Assembly: GCA_026990815.1 (NCBI GenBank)
Contig: JALXCS010000123.1
Location: 5,851-22,368, forward strand
Reading direction: 5' to 3'
Source: Methylomonas sp.
GTDB lineage: Bacteria > Pseudomonadota > Gammaproteobacteria > Methylococcales > Methylomonadaceae
DNA: 16,518 bases
Shown here in pieces: positions 1-8,128 of this stretch (position 1 is the stretch's first letter; every line of letters begins with the position of its first letter). The translations under genes were made by a program, and so were the position numbers. The notes under the pieces were generated by a model that was not told where the DNA came from, searched no databases, and saw only the letters and a program-made list of their open reading frames with translations.

Positions 1-2278
1 ATTTTTTTGTGCCGCAATTTTGTGCAAAAAAAGGATTGGTTTTTCTCTTGTGGACCATTTGTTGTGGGATTCTTTTACCTGTCGTTGGCTAATGGGGGCA
101 TTGAATTCAATAAAGGGCTTATTGTCCGAATTTATTGGATACTGTTTGAAAAATGGCCTAAGTGAATCCGGGGTTCCAACAAAATAACTGAGTAAGGGGG
201 GGCTTTCCTGGAAATTTTTGGTTATTCTGGCTTGGGGTGATAGCTGGCCAGGTTTTTTATGGGCCAGTAAGCCAATAATAGGTTTCAGTGGAGAATAGTC
301 ACCTCGCCAGATTGTAACCTGAGGGAAGACATTCAACAGGGTATTGGTAATGACATTAAATTCCTGTTCGGTAATTTGGTAGGCTGGCAGCCATTGCATA
401 AATAGGCCATGTTCATTAAGTCGATTCGATATTGTTTGATAGTGTTCCTTGGAATATAAATTGCCTACGCCGGCTTTCCAGGGGATAAATAGGTCGCTGA
501 TAATAACGTCGAAATGTTCATGCGTACCACGCAAATAGTTTCTGCCATCTTCTTCGACGATTTGTACGCGAGGATCAAAAAATAAACCGTTTAAAAACTC
601 TCCAAAGTATTTTTCAGAGGCCGTAATCACATTGGCATTTATTTCAGTTACGACTAGTCTGGTAATGGGCAGCGTCAGGGCGCCGCCTGCAGATATTCCA
701 GTACCGAGGCCAATATGATAAACAGATTTTGGCTGAGGATGGACAGAAATTGGCAAGATGGCTTCTCTTTGCTCCAGCTTATAAGAGCCAGTACCACCAA
801 GGGTATAATGATTATTAAGTTTAATTTTCAAGTGATCGTCTTTGCGAATCACGGCTACGGTACCTGCACTACCCTCCCAGTATTCCAATAAACTTTCATT
901 TTCAACAACCGGGTCGATTTTCACGACCGGAATTTTACCGGTATCCAATATTGAAACAGACAATAAAATACCGAGGGTTGGTAAATAGATCCATCTGGAT
1001 TGTTGGGGTTTTGAAATTTGGCTCAAGCTAAACCAGGCCGTCAAAAAATAAAGTACTGCCATTAGACGAATACTTCCCCAAAGCCCAAGATATTCAAGTA
1101 TAACAAAGCCGGTTAGTAGCGATCCCGTGATTGCGCCCAGAGTGTTAATGGCGGCAAGTCTGCCAATCAAAAAGCCTCTGGAAGCGTATTGATTTTCGCC
1201 CAGTTTGATTAATAACGGAAATACTGCTCCAAGAAATAAGAGAGGAGTGCCAAGTATGGCAAGTGCGATTGCGGCTATTTCAAGTAAATAACTTGTCCAG
1301 CCTTTATTTGCCCCCAGGTAATGCAAGTTCTCTGTCCAGTAAACAAACGCAAAAGGGCTGACCAGAACCAGAAATGCACCAGAAAACAGCATAAAGAATA
1401 AAATCAGTTCCTGATTCAACCGTGAGTACATCAGACGGTTTGCAAATAAGCTGCCCAGTGCCAGACAGAAAAGGAATATCATTAGAATTAAAGCAAAGGT
1501 ATAAACAGAATTTTGCAGGACCTGGGCAAACATACGGTTCCATAGAATCTGCAAGGCCAAAGTCAAGAAACCGGACATGAAGGTGATTATTTGTAATCTG
1601 TTTGTGACTGATTGTAAATGTACGTTAGCTGTTTTTGTGGTTGACGTTTTTGTCCCAGTTGAAATGAAAAATGCGATCAATCCAATCAAAATAGAAATGC
1701 TAATTGCCAGCCAGTAACTGTGGTTAAAACCGAAGAGTTTCGGTAAAAAAAAGCCGGCCAGGCATGTCCCTAATACTGCACCCAGGGTATTTATAGCATA
1801 CAGTAGTGAGACATTAGACCCCAGTTTTAAATTACTTTTAACGGTATAGTGACTAATTGTTGGCAAGGTTCCCCCCATAAAAAAAGCGGGTGGAAAAAGT
1901 AAGCATAAGGCCATTATGAATTTAATAAAGGTAAACAATGTTCTGTTACTGCCAAATTCGTCAAACAACGGCGAATAAATTGCACTGTACAGGTCTAGTA
2001 TCATAAAGTAACCCAGGGCGCTGAAAGCAATACCTAGCTCCAGCAATCCGTAGAGCTGTAATGGGTTCCTATGAGCGGAAGTTTTTTTGCCCCAATATTC
2101 GCCTCCAAAGCCTAGCCCTAGGAAAAAAGCAAACAGTGTTGTTGCAATGGCATAACTGCTTGCGCCAAATAATAATCTGAGTTCTTTTAACCATAAGATT
2201 TCATAAACAAGAGCAGTTAAGCCGGAGAAAAAAAATAGTATCGAGGCAATTAAAAAGGAATGATTAGATACAGACATG
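1..2278 (-). CDS. Fused MFS-like membrane / spermidine-synthase-like protein (partial, C-terminus off the window)
   Basis: An open frame of 759 codons runs from the ATG at 2278 to the left edge with no stop, so the C-terminus is missing. Residues 1-445 are very hydrophobic, with about 12 predicted membrane segments and repeated TLGA-type motifs (INTLGAVLG near 162, INTLGAITG near 377), which suggests two related halves. Residues 515-660 look like the SAM-binding Rossmann domain of spermidine synthases: a glycine-rich loop at 522-532 (IGLGTGISAGG), an acidic residue at E545, and DGRNYL at 577-582. The usual catalytic stretch (D-S/T-D-P-x-G-P) is replaced by SDLFIPW at 594-600, so true aminopropyl transfer is doubtful. 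Such fusions are common in bacteria and mostly uncharacterised. A TAA lies in frame just upstream. A GTG at 2299 is an alternative start. Family assignment is firm; substrate is unknown. Confidence 0.85.
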
Positions 2279-2411
2279 ATTTCTTTATGTTTAATCACTT
2301 AAAGACAGGATTATCTGATTATATTGTACGGGAGAACAATTTACTTTTAGCTTGATTTTGTTTTATTCTGAAATTTGATTTACGCGTTGGAAAATAATAG
2401 ATAGATACGTT

Positions 2412-2888
2412 ATGAAACAAAATGCTTTTCATCCTTGTGGTCAGTTATTTGAACAGCGCAGGCAGCCTGACAGACGCCAGCGACATTTTAAATCTTTGTT
2501 GTTTTCCTTGCACAATGGCAGGAGAATAAATGCCAGAAGACAAATTGAAGCGAAACAGGGGTATTATACGGATCACTATGAAAAGTGGGTGGGCTTCAGC
2601 GTTATTGCTATCACCATACTGAGTCTTCTGGATGCATTTCTGACGCTAAATATTCTTGAGCGTGGCGGAATTGAAGTTAATCCGTTTATGTCGGCTTTGT
2701 TGGATATTGATACCTCGGTATTTTTGGCAGGAAAATTTATTATTACCGCGGTTTGTTTGTTATTTGCATTGGTGCATATTAATTTTCATGTGCTTAGAGT
2801 ATTGCCAATGAAATACATGCTGGCAGGCATTGTCGTTTTTTATGTACTATTGATCGGTTATGAACTGTTTTTGTTATCGATGTTATAA
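2412..2888 (+). CDS. DUF5658-type small membrane protein
   Basis: A 158-residue protein. The N-terminus (1-57) is soluble and very basic, with Arg-rich clusters RRQPDRRQR (17-25) and GRRINARR (36-43). Three membrane segments follow at about 58-80, 103-123 and 133-155. The end of the first segment and the loop after it carry LDAFLTLNILERGG and EVNP (73-91), the pattern I associate with the uncharacterised DUF5658 family. The basic tail should lie in the cytoplasm. It is divergent from the spermidine-synthase-like gene and convergent with mtgA, so it is probably transcribed alone. No clear Shine-Dalgarno precedes the ATG at 2412, so the start is uncertain. Function unknown. Confidence 0.75.
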   Translation: MKQNAFHPCGQLFEQRRQPDRRQRHFKSLLFSLHNGRRINARRQIEAKQGYYTDHYEKWVGFSVIAITILSLLDAFLTLNILERGGIEVNPFMSALLDIDTSVFLAGKFIITAVCLLFALVHINFHVLRVLPMKYMLAGIVVFYVLLIGYELFLLSML

Positions 2889-2911
2889 ATTTGAAATAGG
2901 GAAAAATCAAA

Positions 2912-3637
2912 TCATTTTAAATGCCCCAGATTTTTCATTTGCTGCAAAATCCACTGCTGTTTTTTTAGCACATAGTTTGAGGGGTGATTCACCCGGAATT
3001 TCTTGGGGTTAGGTAAAGTTGCAGCAAGCAAAGCGGCCCGTGAAGCTGTTAGGTTTTTTGCTGGCGCGTCAAAAAAATGACGGCTGGCTGATTCGATTCC
3101 GAATATATGATCACCAAATTCGGCTAAATTCACATACACCTCTAAAATTCTTTGTTTATCCCAAAGTAATTCAATCAGCAATGTAAACCATACTTCCGCA
3201 GCTTTACGCCACAGGCTTCGTGAAGGTGAGAGAAACAGGTTTTTTGCAACTTGCTGACTGATAGTGCTGGCGCCTCTAAGACGGCGGCCATTAAGGCGTT
3301 CTTCCAGTGCAGATGCTATTGCATTGAAATCAAATCCAGAATGTTGGTAAAAACGTTGATCTTCAGAAGCAATAACAGCGGCGAAAATAAAAGGTGAAAT
3401 TTTGTCTTTGTCAATCCATTGGTAACGGATACGAACGAAACCTTTGCCATTTTGAAAATCAGTAAAATGCTGATGCATCATGAATGCAGAAGTCGGCAAA
3501 GGGAGATATCGAAAGATGGAGACCAGTGTCAGCGAGCTCAGAATTACCATAAACACTAAGAAAAAAAAGAAGCGTTTGATTTTGTTGGTAAATCTACTTT
3601 GATATTTCTGACGGGGAGTTTTTCGACTTTTATTCAC
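2912..3637 (-). CDS. mtgA: Monofunctional biosynthetic peptidoglycan transglycosylase
   Basis: A 241-residue GT51 glycosyltransferase, close to the usual MtgA length. It polymerises lipid II into glycan strands at the outer face of the inner membrane. A basic cytoplasmic start is followed by a single membrane anchor at about 20-44. The family motifs are in order: SEDQRFYQHSGFD (91-103) with catalytic Glu92, RGASTISQQVAKNLFLS (121-137), RKAAE (144-148), and ILEVYVNLAEFG (164-175) with the second conserved Glu166. There is no transpeptidase domain. The start is a GTG at 3637, because a TAA lies immediately upstream in frame and the next Met is inside the membrane anchor. It lies 64 bp downstream of the gap-like gene on the same strand and may share its transcript. 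Confidence 0.93.
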   Translation of the reverse strand: MNKSRKTPRQKYQSRFTNKIKRFFFFLVFMVILSSLTLVSIFRYLPLPTSAFMMHQHFTDFQNGKGFVRIRYQWIDKDKISPFIFAAVIASEDQRFYQHSGFDFNAIASALEERLNGRRLRGASTISQQVAKNLFLSPSRSLWRKAAEVWFTLLIELLWDKQRILEVYVNLAEFGDHIFGIESASRHFFDAPAKNLTASRAALLAATLPNPKKFRVNHPSNYVLKKQQWILQQMKNLGHLK

Positions 3638-3701
3638 TTACATGAATATACCCTCGAAAGTGGATTTAATTCAAACGGATTTCTTGATGTGGTTGAAAAA
3701 A

Positions 3702-4748
3702 CTAAAAACTTTGGCTTAAAACATCCAAAATATCCAAGGCTCTGCAACAATAACCTCTTTCATTATCATGCATAAGCGAAATACCAAGTTGCCGCTGGTT
3801 AGAAAGGGATAGGTGATTCATCAATACAATACTGGAAAAATGTGAGCCAATGAAATCAATACTGACTTTTTCATGGCTCCATTTTCCATAATCACAATGA
3901 AGGATGTTGGAAAATTTGTTATTTGCGTATTGATTCAATAGATCAGTAATCTCATCGAGTGATGTGTCGCGCGATAAACAGGTAGATATATCCATTGCGG
4001 AAACTATTTCGGTTGGCACTCGGTAAGAAAATGAATCAAGTTTGCCTTTTAGTTCTGGTAAGACCAGAGCAGTAGAGTCTGCAACATTGGTTTTGGTGGG
4101 GATGATAGAAGCGGCTGTAGTTCGGCCAAGGTGTGCTTGATTATGATAGCCATCCAGTAAATGCTGGTCGGAGAGAGCTGGGTGTATGGTGATTATTCTG
4201 GCATAGTCAATGCCGATGTGCTTGTCGAGAATATAGGCTAACGGCGCCATTGCATTGCCAGTGCAAGTGCTTGCTGAAACGATGTGGTGCTGGTTGGTAT
4301 CATATTGCTGTTCATTAACACCATAAACCAAACTTATATCACCGCCGGCAATATTCCAGCTACAAAGGATTTTTTTGGTAATTTGCTTGTCGATCAAGTT
4401 GCGTAAATCTTTGATTTGAGCGGTACCTGTGGCATTGACTAAAGCATCGATTTTTAATTCTCTGAGTTCATTAAGGCCATTGTTTTGCTGTTGGCTTTTT
4501 CGCCGGTCAACCTGAACATAACGAATTTTATTTTTCGCTATTATCAGGTTTTCGTTGTCGCATTCAACGTTGAAAGGTGGTTTTCCGTAAGTACTATCGT
4601 GCTCAATCAAATACGCGACCTGTGAAATAGGCATCACATCACATAACGCCTTGATCTTGAACCGGCCATTTTCTTTATGTTGGAAATTGGTGCGGAGTAT
4701 TGATCGGCCTACACGACCCAGCCCAACAATTGCGACTGAGATATTCAT
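3702..4748 (-). CDS. Divergent glyceraldehyde-3-phosphate dehydrogenase family protein
   Basis: A 348-residue protein with the full GAPDH fold order. It has a Rossmann start VGLGRVGR (8-15), Asp37 as in NAD-preferring enzymes, DSTYGK (51-56), NATG (105-108), VYGVN (141-145), catalytic-type Cys162 and His189, GRTTAASIIPT (208-218), RVPTEIVS (243-250) and HDNERGY (327-333). The active-site loop is unusual: the classical S-C-T-T-N is T-C-T-G-N here (161-165), and the glycine of the classical TGAAKA loop is missing (TKTNVADS, 218-225). Both changes fall in regions that bind phosphate in normal GAPDH. It could be a specialised paralogue acting on another aldehyde, or an erythrose-4-phosphate dehydrogenase-like enzyme. 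Catalytic residues remain, so I infer an active dehydrogenase of unknown substrate. mtgA follows 64 bp downstream. Confidence 0.8.
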   Translation of the reverse strand: MNISVAIVGLGRVGRSILRTNFQHKENGRFKIKALCDVMPISQVAYLIEHDSTYGKPPFNVECDNENLIIAKNKIRYVQVDRRKSQQQNNGLNELRELKIDALVNATGTAQIKDLRNLIDKQITKKILCSWNIAGGDISLVYGVNEQQYDTNQHHIVSASTCTGNAMAPLAYILDKHIGIDYARIITIHPALSDQHLLDGYHNQAHLGRTTAASIIPTKTNVADSTALVLPELKGKLDSFSYRVPTEIVSAMDISTCLSRDTSLDEITDLLNQYANNKFSNILHCDYGKWSHEKVSIDFIGSHFSSIVLMNHLSLSNQRQLGISLMHDNERGYCCRALDILDVLSQSF

Positions 4749-4948
4749 TACGATAGAGTGTGAAAATTAAATAGAACTTCCTGATGGCGGAGTATTGGGG
4801 TATTTGGTTGGTGGCTAGAATCAGAGTTATTCAGTAACAGCATTGCTTTGCTCCGGAAGGCATAGGGATGGTGTTTGCTTTTGAAAAATAAATTGAAATA
4901 TTGTTAATTTTTTCAATGGTTTCTGATAAGCAATAACCGTGCATTTAT

Positions 4949-4978
4949 TTTAAGATTAACAGGATATAATATCTTAAA
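4949..4978. repeat. Inverted repeat, 8-bp perfect arms
   Basis: TTTAAGAT (4949-4956) and ATCTTAAA (4971-4978) are perfect reverse complements separated by 14 bases. It lies about 200 bp upstream of the gap-like start. It could be an operator or a weak hairpin. In DNA this AT-rich, chance is possible. Confidence 0.35.
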
Positions 4979-4988
4979 TGTAGAAGAT

Positions 4989-5007
4989 TTTTTGCGATTT
5001 GCAAAAA
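4989..5007. repeat. Short hairpin, 7-bp perfect arms
   Basis: TTTTTGC (4989-4995), a 5-base loop, then GCAAAAA (5001-5007). The site lies about 70 bases past the tsaB stop on the minus strand. It lacks the GC-rich stem of a typical terminator, so its role is unclear. Confidence 0.3.
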
Positions 5008-5074
5008 TAATTGATTGTTTTTCTAGGTTTTAATTTGTTATTAGGGTTTTAATGAATGTACTTGTTTTTTAAGC

Positions 5075-5764
5075 TTATTTTTTTCGTTCAGATTCTTTTT
5101 CAGCAACTTTGTTGCGTAAATAAACCGGTATGGCTAGTTCTACAGAGGTGGTTTTACCAAGGGAGAAGTCAAGAGCGCCGAGTTTTGCGATGATCGAAGC
5201 TCTGGGTAGGTAGTTGGAGTCGTAATCGACAAAGCAATTTGATAGCTGGTTTTTCATCTCATCTTCATAAATTTTCCAAGCTGAGCCAATGCCAAATCCC
5301 TTTGAGCCGGAATATTCGATTGATTGAATCGGGATAACAGATTCCCGGCCAATAAGTTCAACAAAATCATCAGGATTACGATGATAAACAGCCCAATAGA
5401 TTTCGCTCATACGTGCATCCACTACAGTTAAAATAATATTATGAGCAGTATTTTCGATGCAGTCCTGGGCAATTGCTGCCAATGTTGATATGGGGGCGAC
5501 TGGTAAGTCTGCTGCAAAAGCAATGCCCTGAATAATACCGGTGGCGATTCTCACTCCTGTAAAAGAGCCTGGCCCCCGGCCAAATGCAAGCGCATCCAGA
5601 TTTTGCGGACTAATTTGGGCTTCGGCCATTAATGAATCAATCATTGGTAAAATGAGTCTGGTATGTTCGCGTGGAGCCAGTTGGTAACGTTCCAAGGTAT
5701 TTCCATCGACCAATAATGCAGCAGAGCAAGCCTCTGTTGCGGTATCAACTGCGAGTATTTTCAT
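5075..5764 (-). CDS. tsaB: tRNA threonylcarbamoyladenosine biosynthesis protein TsaB
   Basis: A 229-residue protein, close to the usual TsaB length. TsaB is the non-catalytic ASKHA-fold partner that dimerises with TsaD and, with TsaE, transfers threonylcarbamoyl to A37 of ANN-decoding tRNAs (t6A). Visible landmarks are the N-terminal strand MKILAVDTATEACSAAL (1-17) and the strongly conserved FGRGPGSFTGVRI segment (61-73). The ATG at 5764 overlaps the TGA of the upstream helicase frame by four bases (ATGA), which implies translational coupling with yoaA. The yoaA-tsaB pair is a recurrent gammaproteobacterial arrangement. The tail is short and basic (ESERKK). Confidence 0.95.
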   Translation of the reverse strand: MKILAVDTATEACSAALLVDGNTLERYQLAPREHTRLILPMIDSLMAEAQISPQNLDALAFGRGPGSFTGVRIATGIIQGIAFAADLPVAPISTLAAIAQDCIENTAHNIILTVVDARMSEIYWAVYHRNPDDFVELIGRESVIPIQSIEYSGSKGFGIGSAWKIYEDEMKNQLSNCFVDYDSNYLPRASIIAKLGALDFSLGKTTSVELAIPVYLRNKVAEKESERKK

Positions 5765-6528
5765 AGTTCTTGATTTCTAAAGAATTTTTTTACATCTTCT
5801 ATGTCACGGGTTCGTTTCATCGGTGGGACGCTATCGAGAAAGATTTGCCCATAGGACCGTTTAAGTAATCTCGGGTCGCAGAGCAGTAAGATACCACGAT
5901 CGTTTATGTCTCGAATGAGCCTTCCGATTCCTTGACGTAGGGCAATAACAGCGCGAGGAATCTGATATTCAAAAAAAGGATTTTTGCCTTGTTTTTCCAT
6001 GGCATGGAGCCTCGCTTTCATGACTGGGTCATGGGGCGAGGAAATAGGTAGTTTGTAAATGATTACGCAAGACAGAGTGTTTCCTCGCACATCAACACCT
6101 TCCCAAAAGCTGGAAGTACCAAGCAGCACGGCATTTCCCGCTTGTTTAAATTGCTCCAGTAACACTGATTTTGGCCGGCTGCCCTGGACAAGCAAAGGAT
6201 AATCAAGTCGTGTTTTTAAAATTTCCGCCGCCTGGTTTAAGTTCCGGTAACTGGTAAACAGGAAAAAGGCGCGGCCTTGACTGGCTTGCAAAACTGGTAA
6301 GGCAAAGTCAACACATTTTTTGGTAAATTCCCGGTCGGAAGGATGGGGAAGTCCTCGTGGATGATAAAACAATGATTGTTCCGAATAATTAAAAGGGCTT
6401 CCCCAGCTTTGGCTAGCGGCATTTGCCAGGCCAAGGCCATTGGCAAAATGATCGAAATGATTGGCTATGCTCAGTGTGGCGGAAGTAAAAATCCATGTCG
6501 CCTGATGATAATTAATACATGCCTGAAA
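5761..6528 (-). CDS. C-terminal open frame of the interrupted YoaA helicase
   Basis: The 255 codons after the premature TAA, in the same frame. They begin FQACINYHQATWIFTSATLS and run to the TGA that overlaps tsaB. They hold helicase motifs V and VI (WEGVDVRG, QGIGRLIRD). No ATG with a clear ribosome binding site starts this part. An internal TTG at 6372 is possible but would remove the SATLS motif, so independent translation looks unlikely. Confidence 0.55.
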   Translation of the reverse strand, partial: FQACINYHQATWIFTSATLSIANHFDHFANGLGLANAASQSWGSPFNYSEQSLFYHPRGLPHPSDREFTKKCVDFALPVLQASQGRAFFLFTSYRNLNQAAEILKTRLDYPLLVQGSRPKSVLLEQFKQAGNAVLLGTSSFWEGVDVRGNTLSCVIIYKLPISSPHDPVMKARLHAMEKQGKNPFFEYQIPRAVIALRQGIGRLIRDINDRGILLLCDPRLLKRSYGQIFLDSVPPMKRTRDIEDVKKFFRNQEL

Positions 6529-7686
6529 TTAAGCGGCAATATCCAATGGTGTGAGCATAAAGGTAAATGAATTTTTATGGGTTTCGTACCAGCGAATCCA
6601 TTTTCCTGAATCATCCTGAATGATTTTTTGTAAGCGTGATTCCAATTCCTGGGAATGTTTGAAGCAGGATTCTAGTCCTTTGGTTTTTACAGAGCCAAGT
6701 TTCAATTGATCGGTGAGCTTGGTGAGCTGATTTTGAAGTGTTGTGATGGATGCCAAAATTTTGACGCTGCTCTCGATTTCCCGCCATTCACCTCTTTTTA
6801 ATTCCATACCAAAAGCCAGTCTTAACTTTTTGATTCCGTGTTGCAAGTTTTCACTGGCGGAACGAAGATCAGGCATGTCAGTGGCATCTTTAAAATACTC
6901 TGCAAGACTATCATCTGCCAAGTCGTTTAAATGTTTGCCGCTAAGAGAAATTCCCAAAAAATTTGACGCGGTATCGGCAAGCTGATGAGCTTCGTCAATG
7001 ATAATAACTTCGGCATCTGGCAATAATTCGCCAAAACCAATTTCCCGGATTGACCAATCGGCGCAAAGCAAATGGTGGTTTATGATGACTATTTCAGCTT
7101 CCTGGGCTTGTTTTCTGGCTTTGACCAAAAAGCAGTCGGCGTAATCAGGACAATCCTGGCCCAGGCAGTTATCGACTGTAGATGTGGCGTGAAACCAGAC
7201 GGGGGATGATTCGGGAACTTCCGGCATTTCAGCAATATCACCACTTTTAGTGGTGCCAGACCATTGTTTGATTTTTGTAATCGCCGCAGCATCTTCTATG
7301 GGAAATCCAAAATTTGATTGCATCGCATTATGCAGACGAAAAGTACATAAATAGTTATTTCGGCCCTTTAATAATGCGGCAGAAAAAGGCATACTCACTG
7401 CCTTGCGGATAACTGGAAGGTCTTTGTTAAATAGCTGATCTTGTAGGTTTTTTGTGCCAGTCGAAATAATGACTTTTTTACCAGACAGGATTGCAGGTAA
7501 CAAATAAGCGATGGTTTTCCCTGTTCCCGTGCCTGCTTCTGCAATCAGGTTCTGTTTTTTAGTGATTGTTTTGGCAATGTGTAAAGCCATTTCAACCTGG
7601 GCTGCACGTGGCAGATAGCCGGGGATGATTTTTGCCAGAGGTCCATCGCTGGCGAATAAACTTTCAAGTTCCTGAAAATGGTCCAT
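6529..7686 (-). CDS. N-terminal fragment of the interrupted YoaA helicase
   Basis: The 385-residue product actually encoded from the ATG at 7686 to the premature TAA. It keeps Walker A, the Fe-S cysteines and the DEAH box, and lacks the second RecA-like lobe with the Q-x-x-G-R-x-x-R arginine motif. It ends in LTPLDIAA. Alone it should not unwind DNA. Confidence 0.7.
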   Translation of the reverse strand: MDHFQELESLFASDGPLAKIIPGYLPRAAQVEMALHIAKTITKKQNLIAEAGTGTGKTIAYLLPAILSGKKVIISTGTKNLQDQLFNKDLPVIRKAVSMPFSAALLKGRNNYLCTFRLHNAMQSNFGFPIEDAAAITKIKQWSGTTKSGDIAEMPEVPESSPVWFHATSTVDNCLGQDCPDYADCFLVKARKQAQEAEIVIINHHLLCADWSIREIGFGELLPDAEVIIIDEAHQLADTASNFLGISLSGKHLNDLADDSLAEYFKDATDMPDLRSASENLQHGIKKLRLAFGMELKRGEWREIESSVKILASITTLQNQLTKLTDQLKLGSVKTKGLESCFKHSQELESRLQKIIQDDSGKWIRWYETHKNSFTFMLTPLDIAA

Positions 7687-7849
7687 TAGTTTTGTTGTTG
7701 CAGATGAGGAAAATACAAGCTGTTAATTTCAGGTCTTATCAAGAAACAGCTTTTTCGATATGACAACAAAGTATGAAAAAATCTCCCAAAAAACAACGGG
7801 AACAAAGCATTATTATATGAAAGCATTGATGAAAACCGTCCTTTTAAAT

Positions 7850-7858
7850 TGCTATACT
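7850..7858 (+). promoter_or_regulatory. Candidate extended -10 element
   Basis: TGCTATACT combines a TG extension with a good -10 hexamer, TATACT (7853-7858). The -35 position is poor (TGAAAA at 17-bp spacing). If used, it would give an xoxF leader of roughly 265 nt. Confidence 0.3.
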
Positions 7859-7971
7859 GTGACTGTAAAAGAGGATTGTAGTCAATGGTGAATTATTAGT
7901 GGAACAAATTAGATTGTGTTCTCCAAATGTAGGTGAGGTCAAAATTATTTTAATCAAAGGACTTTTTAAAG

Positions 7972-8001
7972 TTGACATTTAAAGCAAAATCCTTCAATTT
8001 A
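7972..8001 (+). promoter_or_regulatory. Candidate xoxF promoter with consensus -35
   Basis: TTGACA (7972-7977) matches the sigma-70 -35 consensus exactly. The best -10 at 18-bp spacing is AATTTA (7996-8001), a poor match. An activator may be needed if this is the promoter. Confidence 0.25.
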
Positions 8002-8059
8002 CACAACTGGAGTTAAATCGGGAAAAATTCCTTTTTCTTTGGTTTACCCACGATTTAAA

Positions 8060-8071
8060 ACTAATATTAGT
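8060..8071. promoter_or_regulatory. Perfect 12-bp palindrome upstream of xoxF
   Basis: ACTAATATTAGT is a perfect palindrome 57 bases before the xoxF ATG. It could be an operator or part of leader RNA structure. No known regulator site was recognised. Confidence 0.3.
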
Positions 8072-8114
8072 CTTAAAATTTAACTGTAAACTGTGGCTAG
8101 ACGCAGAATACTTT

Positions 8115-8120
8115 AGGAGG
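8115..8120 (+). promoter_or_regulatory. Strong ribosome binding site of xoxF
   Basis: AGGAGG is the full Shine-Dalgarno core, 8 nt before the ATG at 8129. It is the strongest translation signal in the window together with that of the small protein at 11446, and it fixes the xoxF start. Confidence 0.85.
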
Positions 8121-8128
8121 AAAAACAT

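Larger units (their letters stand above)
4749..5074. other. AT-rich intergenic region upstream of the gap-like gene
   Basis: No convincing ORF lies in these 326 bases between the end of tsaB and the start of the gap-like gene, both on the minus strand. The region must hold the promoter of the gap-like gene, but I cannot single out a good -35/-10 pair. It contains two inverted repeats, listed separately. No clear hairpin with a U-tract follows tsaB. Confidence 0.6.
5761..7686 (-). pseudogene. yoaA: YoaA/DinG-family Fe-S DNA helicase interrupted by one in-frame TAA
   Basis: Read through, this is a 641-codon helicase of about normal YoaA length. It has Walker A EAGTGTGKT (50-58), four cysteines placed for a 4Fe-4S cluster (C114, C174, C179, C185), INHHLL (202-207) and a DEAH box (231-234). 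After codon 386 come TSATLS, GTSSFWEGVDVRG and QGIGRLIRD, the C-terminal helicase motifs. Codon 386 (6531-6529) is TAA. The sequence on both sides is in the same frame and matches the family without a gap (LTPLDIAA, stop, FQACINYHQATWIFTSATLS), so this is a nonsense change and not a frameshift. YoaA is an XPD-like superfamily 2 helicase linked to DNA repair. As written, the product stops before the second helicase lobe and should be inactive. A sequencing error is the main alternative. The downstream end overlaps tsaB by ATGA. Confidence 0.88.
7687..8128. other. Leader and promoter region between yoaA and xoxF
   Basis: These 442 bases separate the divergent yoaA and xoxF and hold no convincing ORF. 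The stretch is AT-rich and contains two weak promoter candidates for xoxF, a spaced GAACA/TGTTC inverted repeat (7902-7921), a perfect 12-bp palindrome (8060-8071) and a strong Shine-Dalgarno. The length suggests a long xoxF leader or several regulatory sites. I see no known riboswitch class. Confidence 0.6.

Noticed and set aside
2530..2622. ATG with a good AGGAG upstream inside the DUF5658-type gene
   Set aside because: It is out of frame with the real gene and encodes only about 30 codons before a stop.
6376..6570. 64-codon plus-strand open frame across the yoaA stop codon
   Set aside because: It lies opposite the conserved helicase coding sequence and has no family features.
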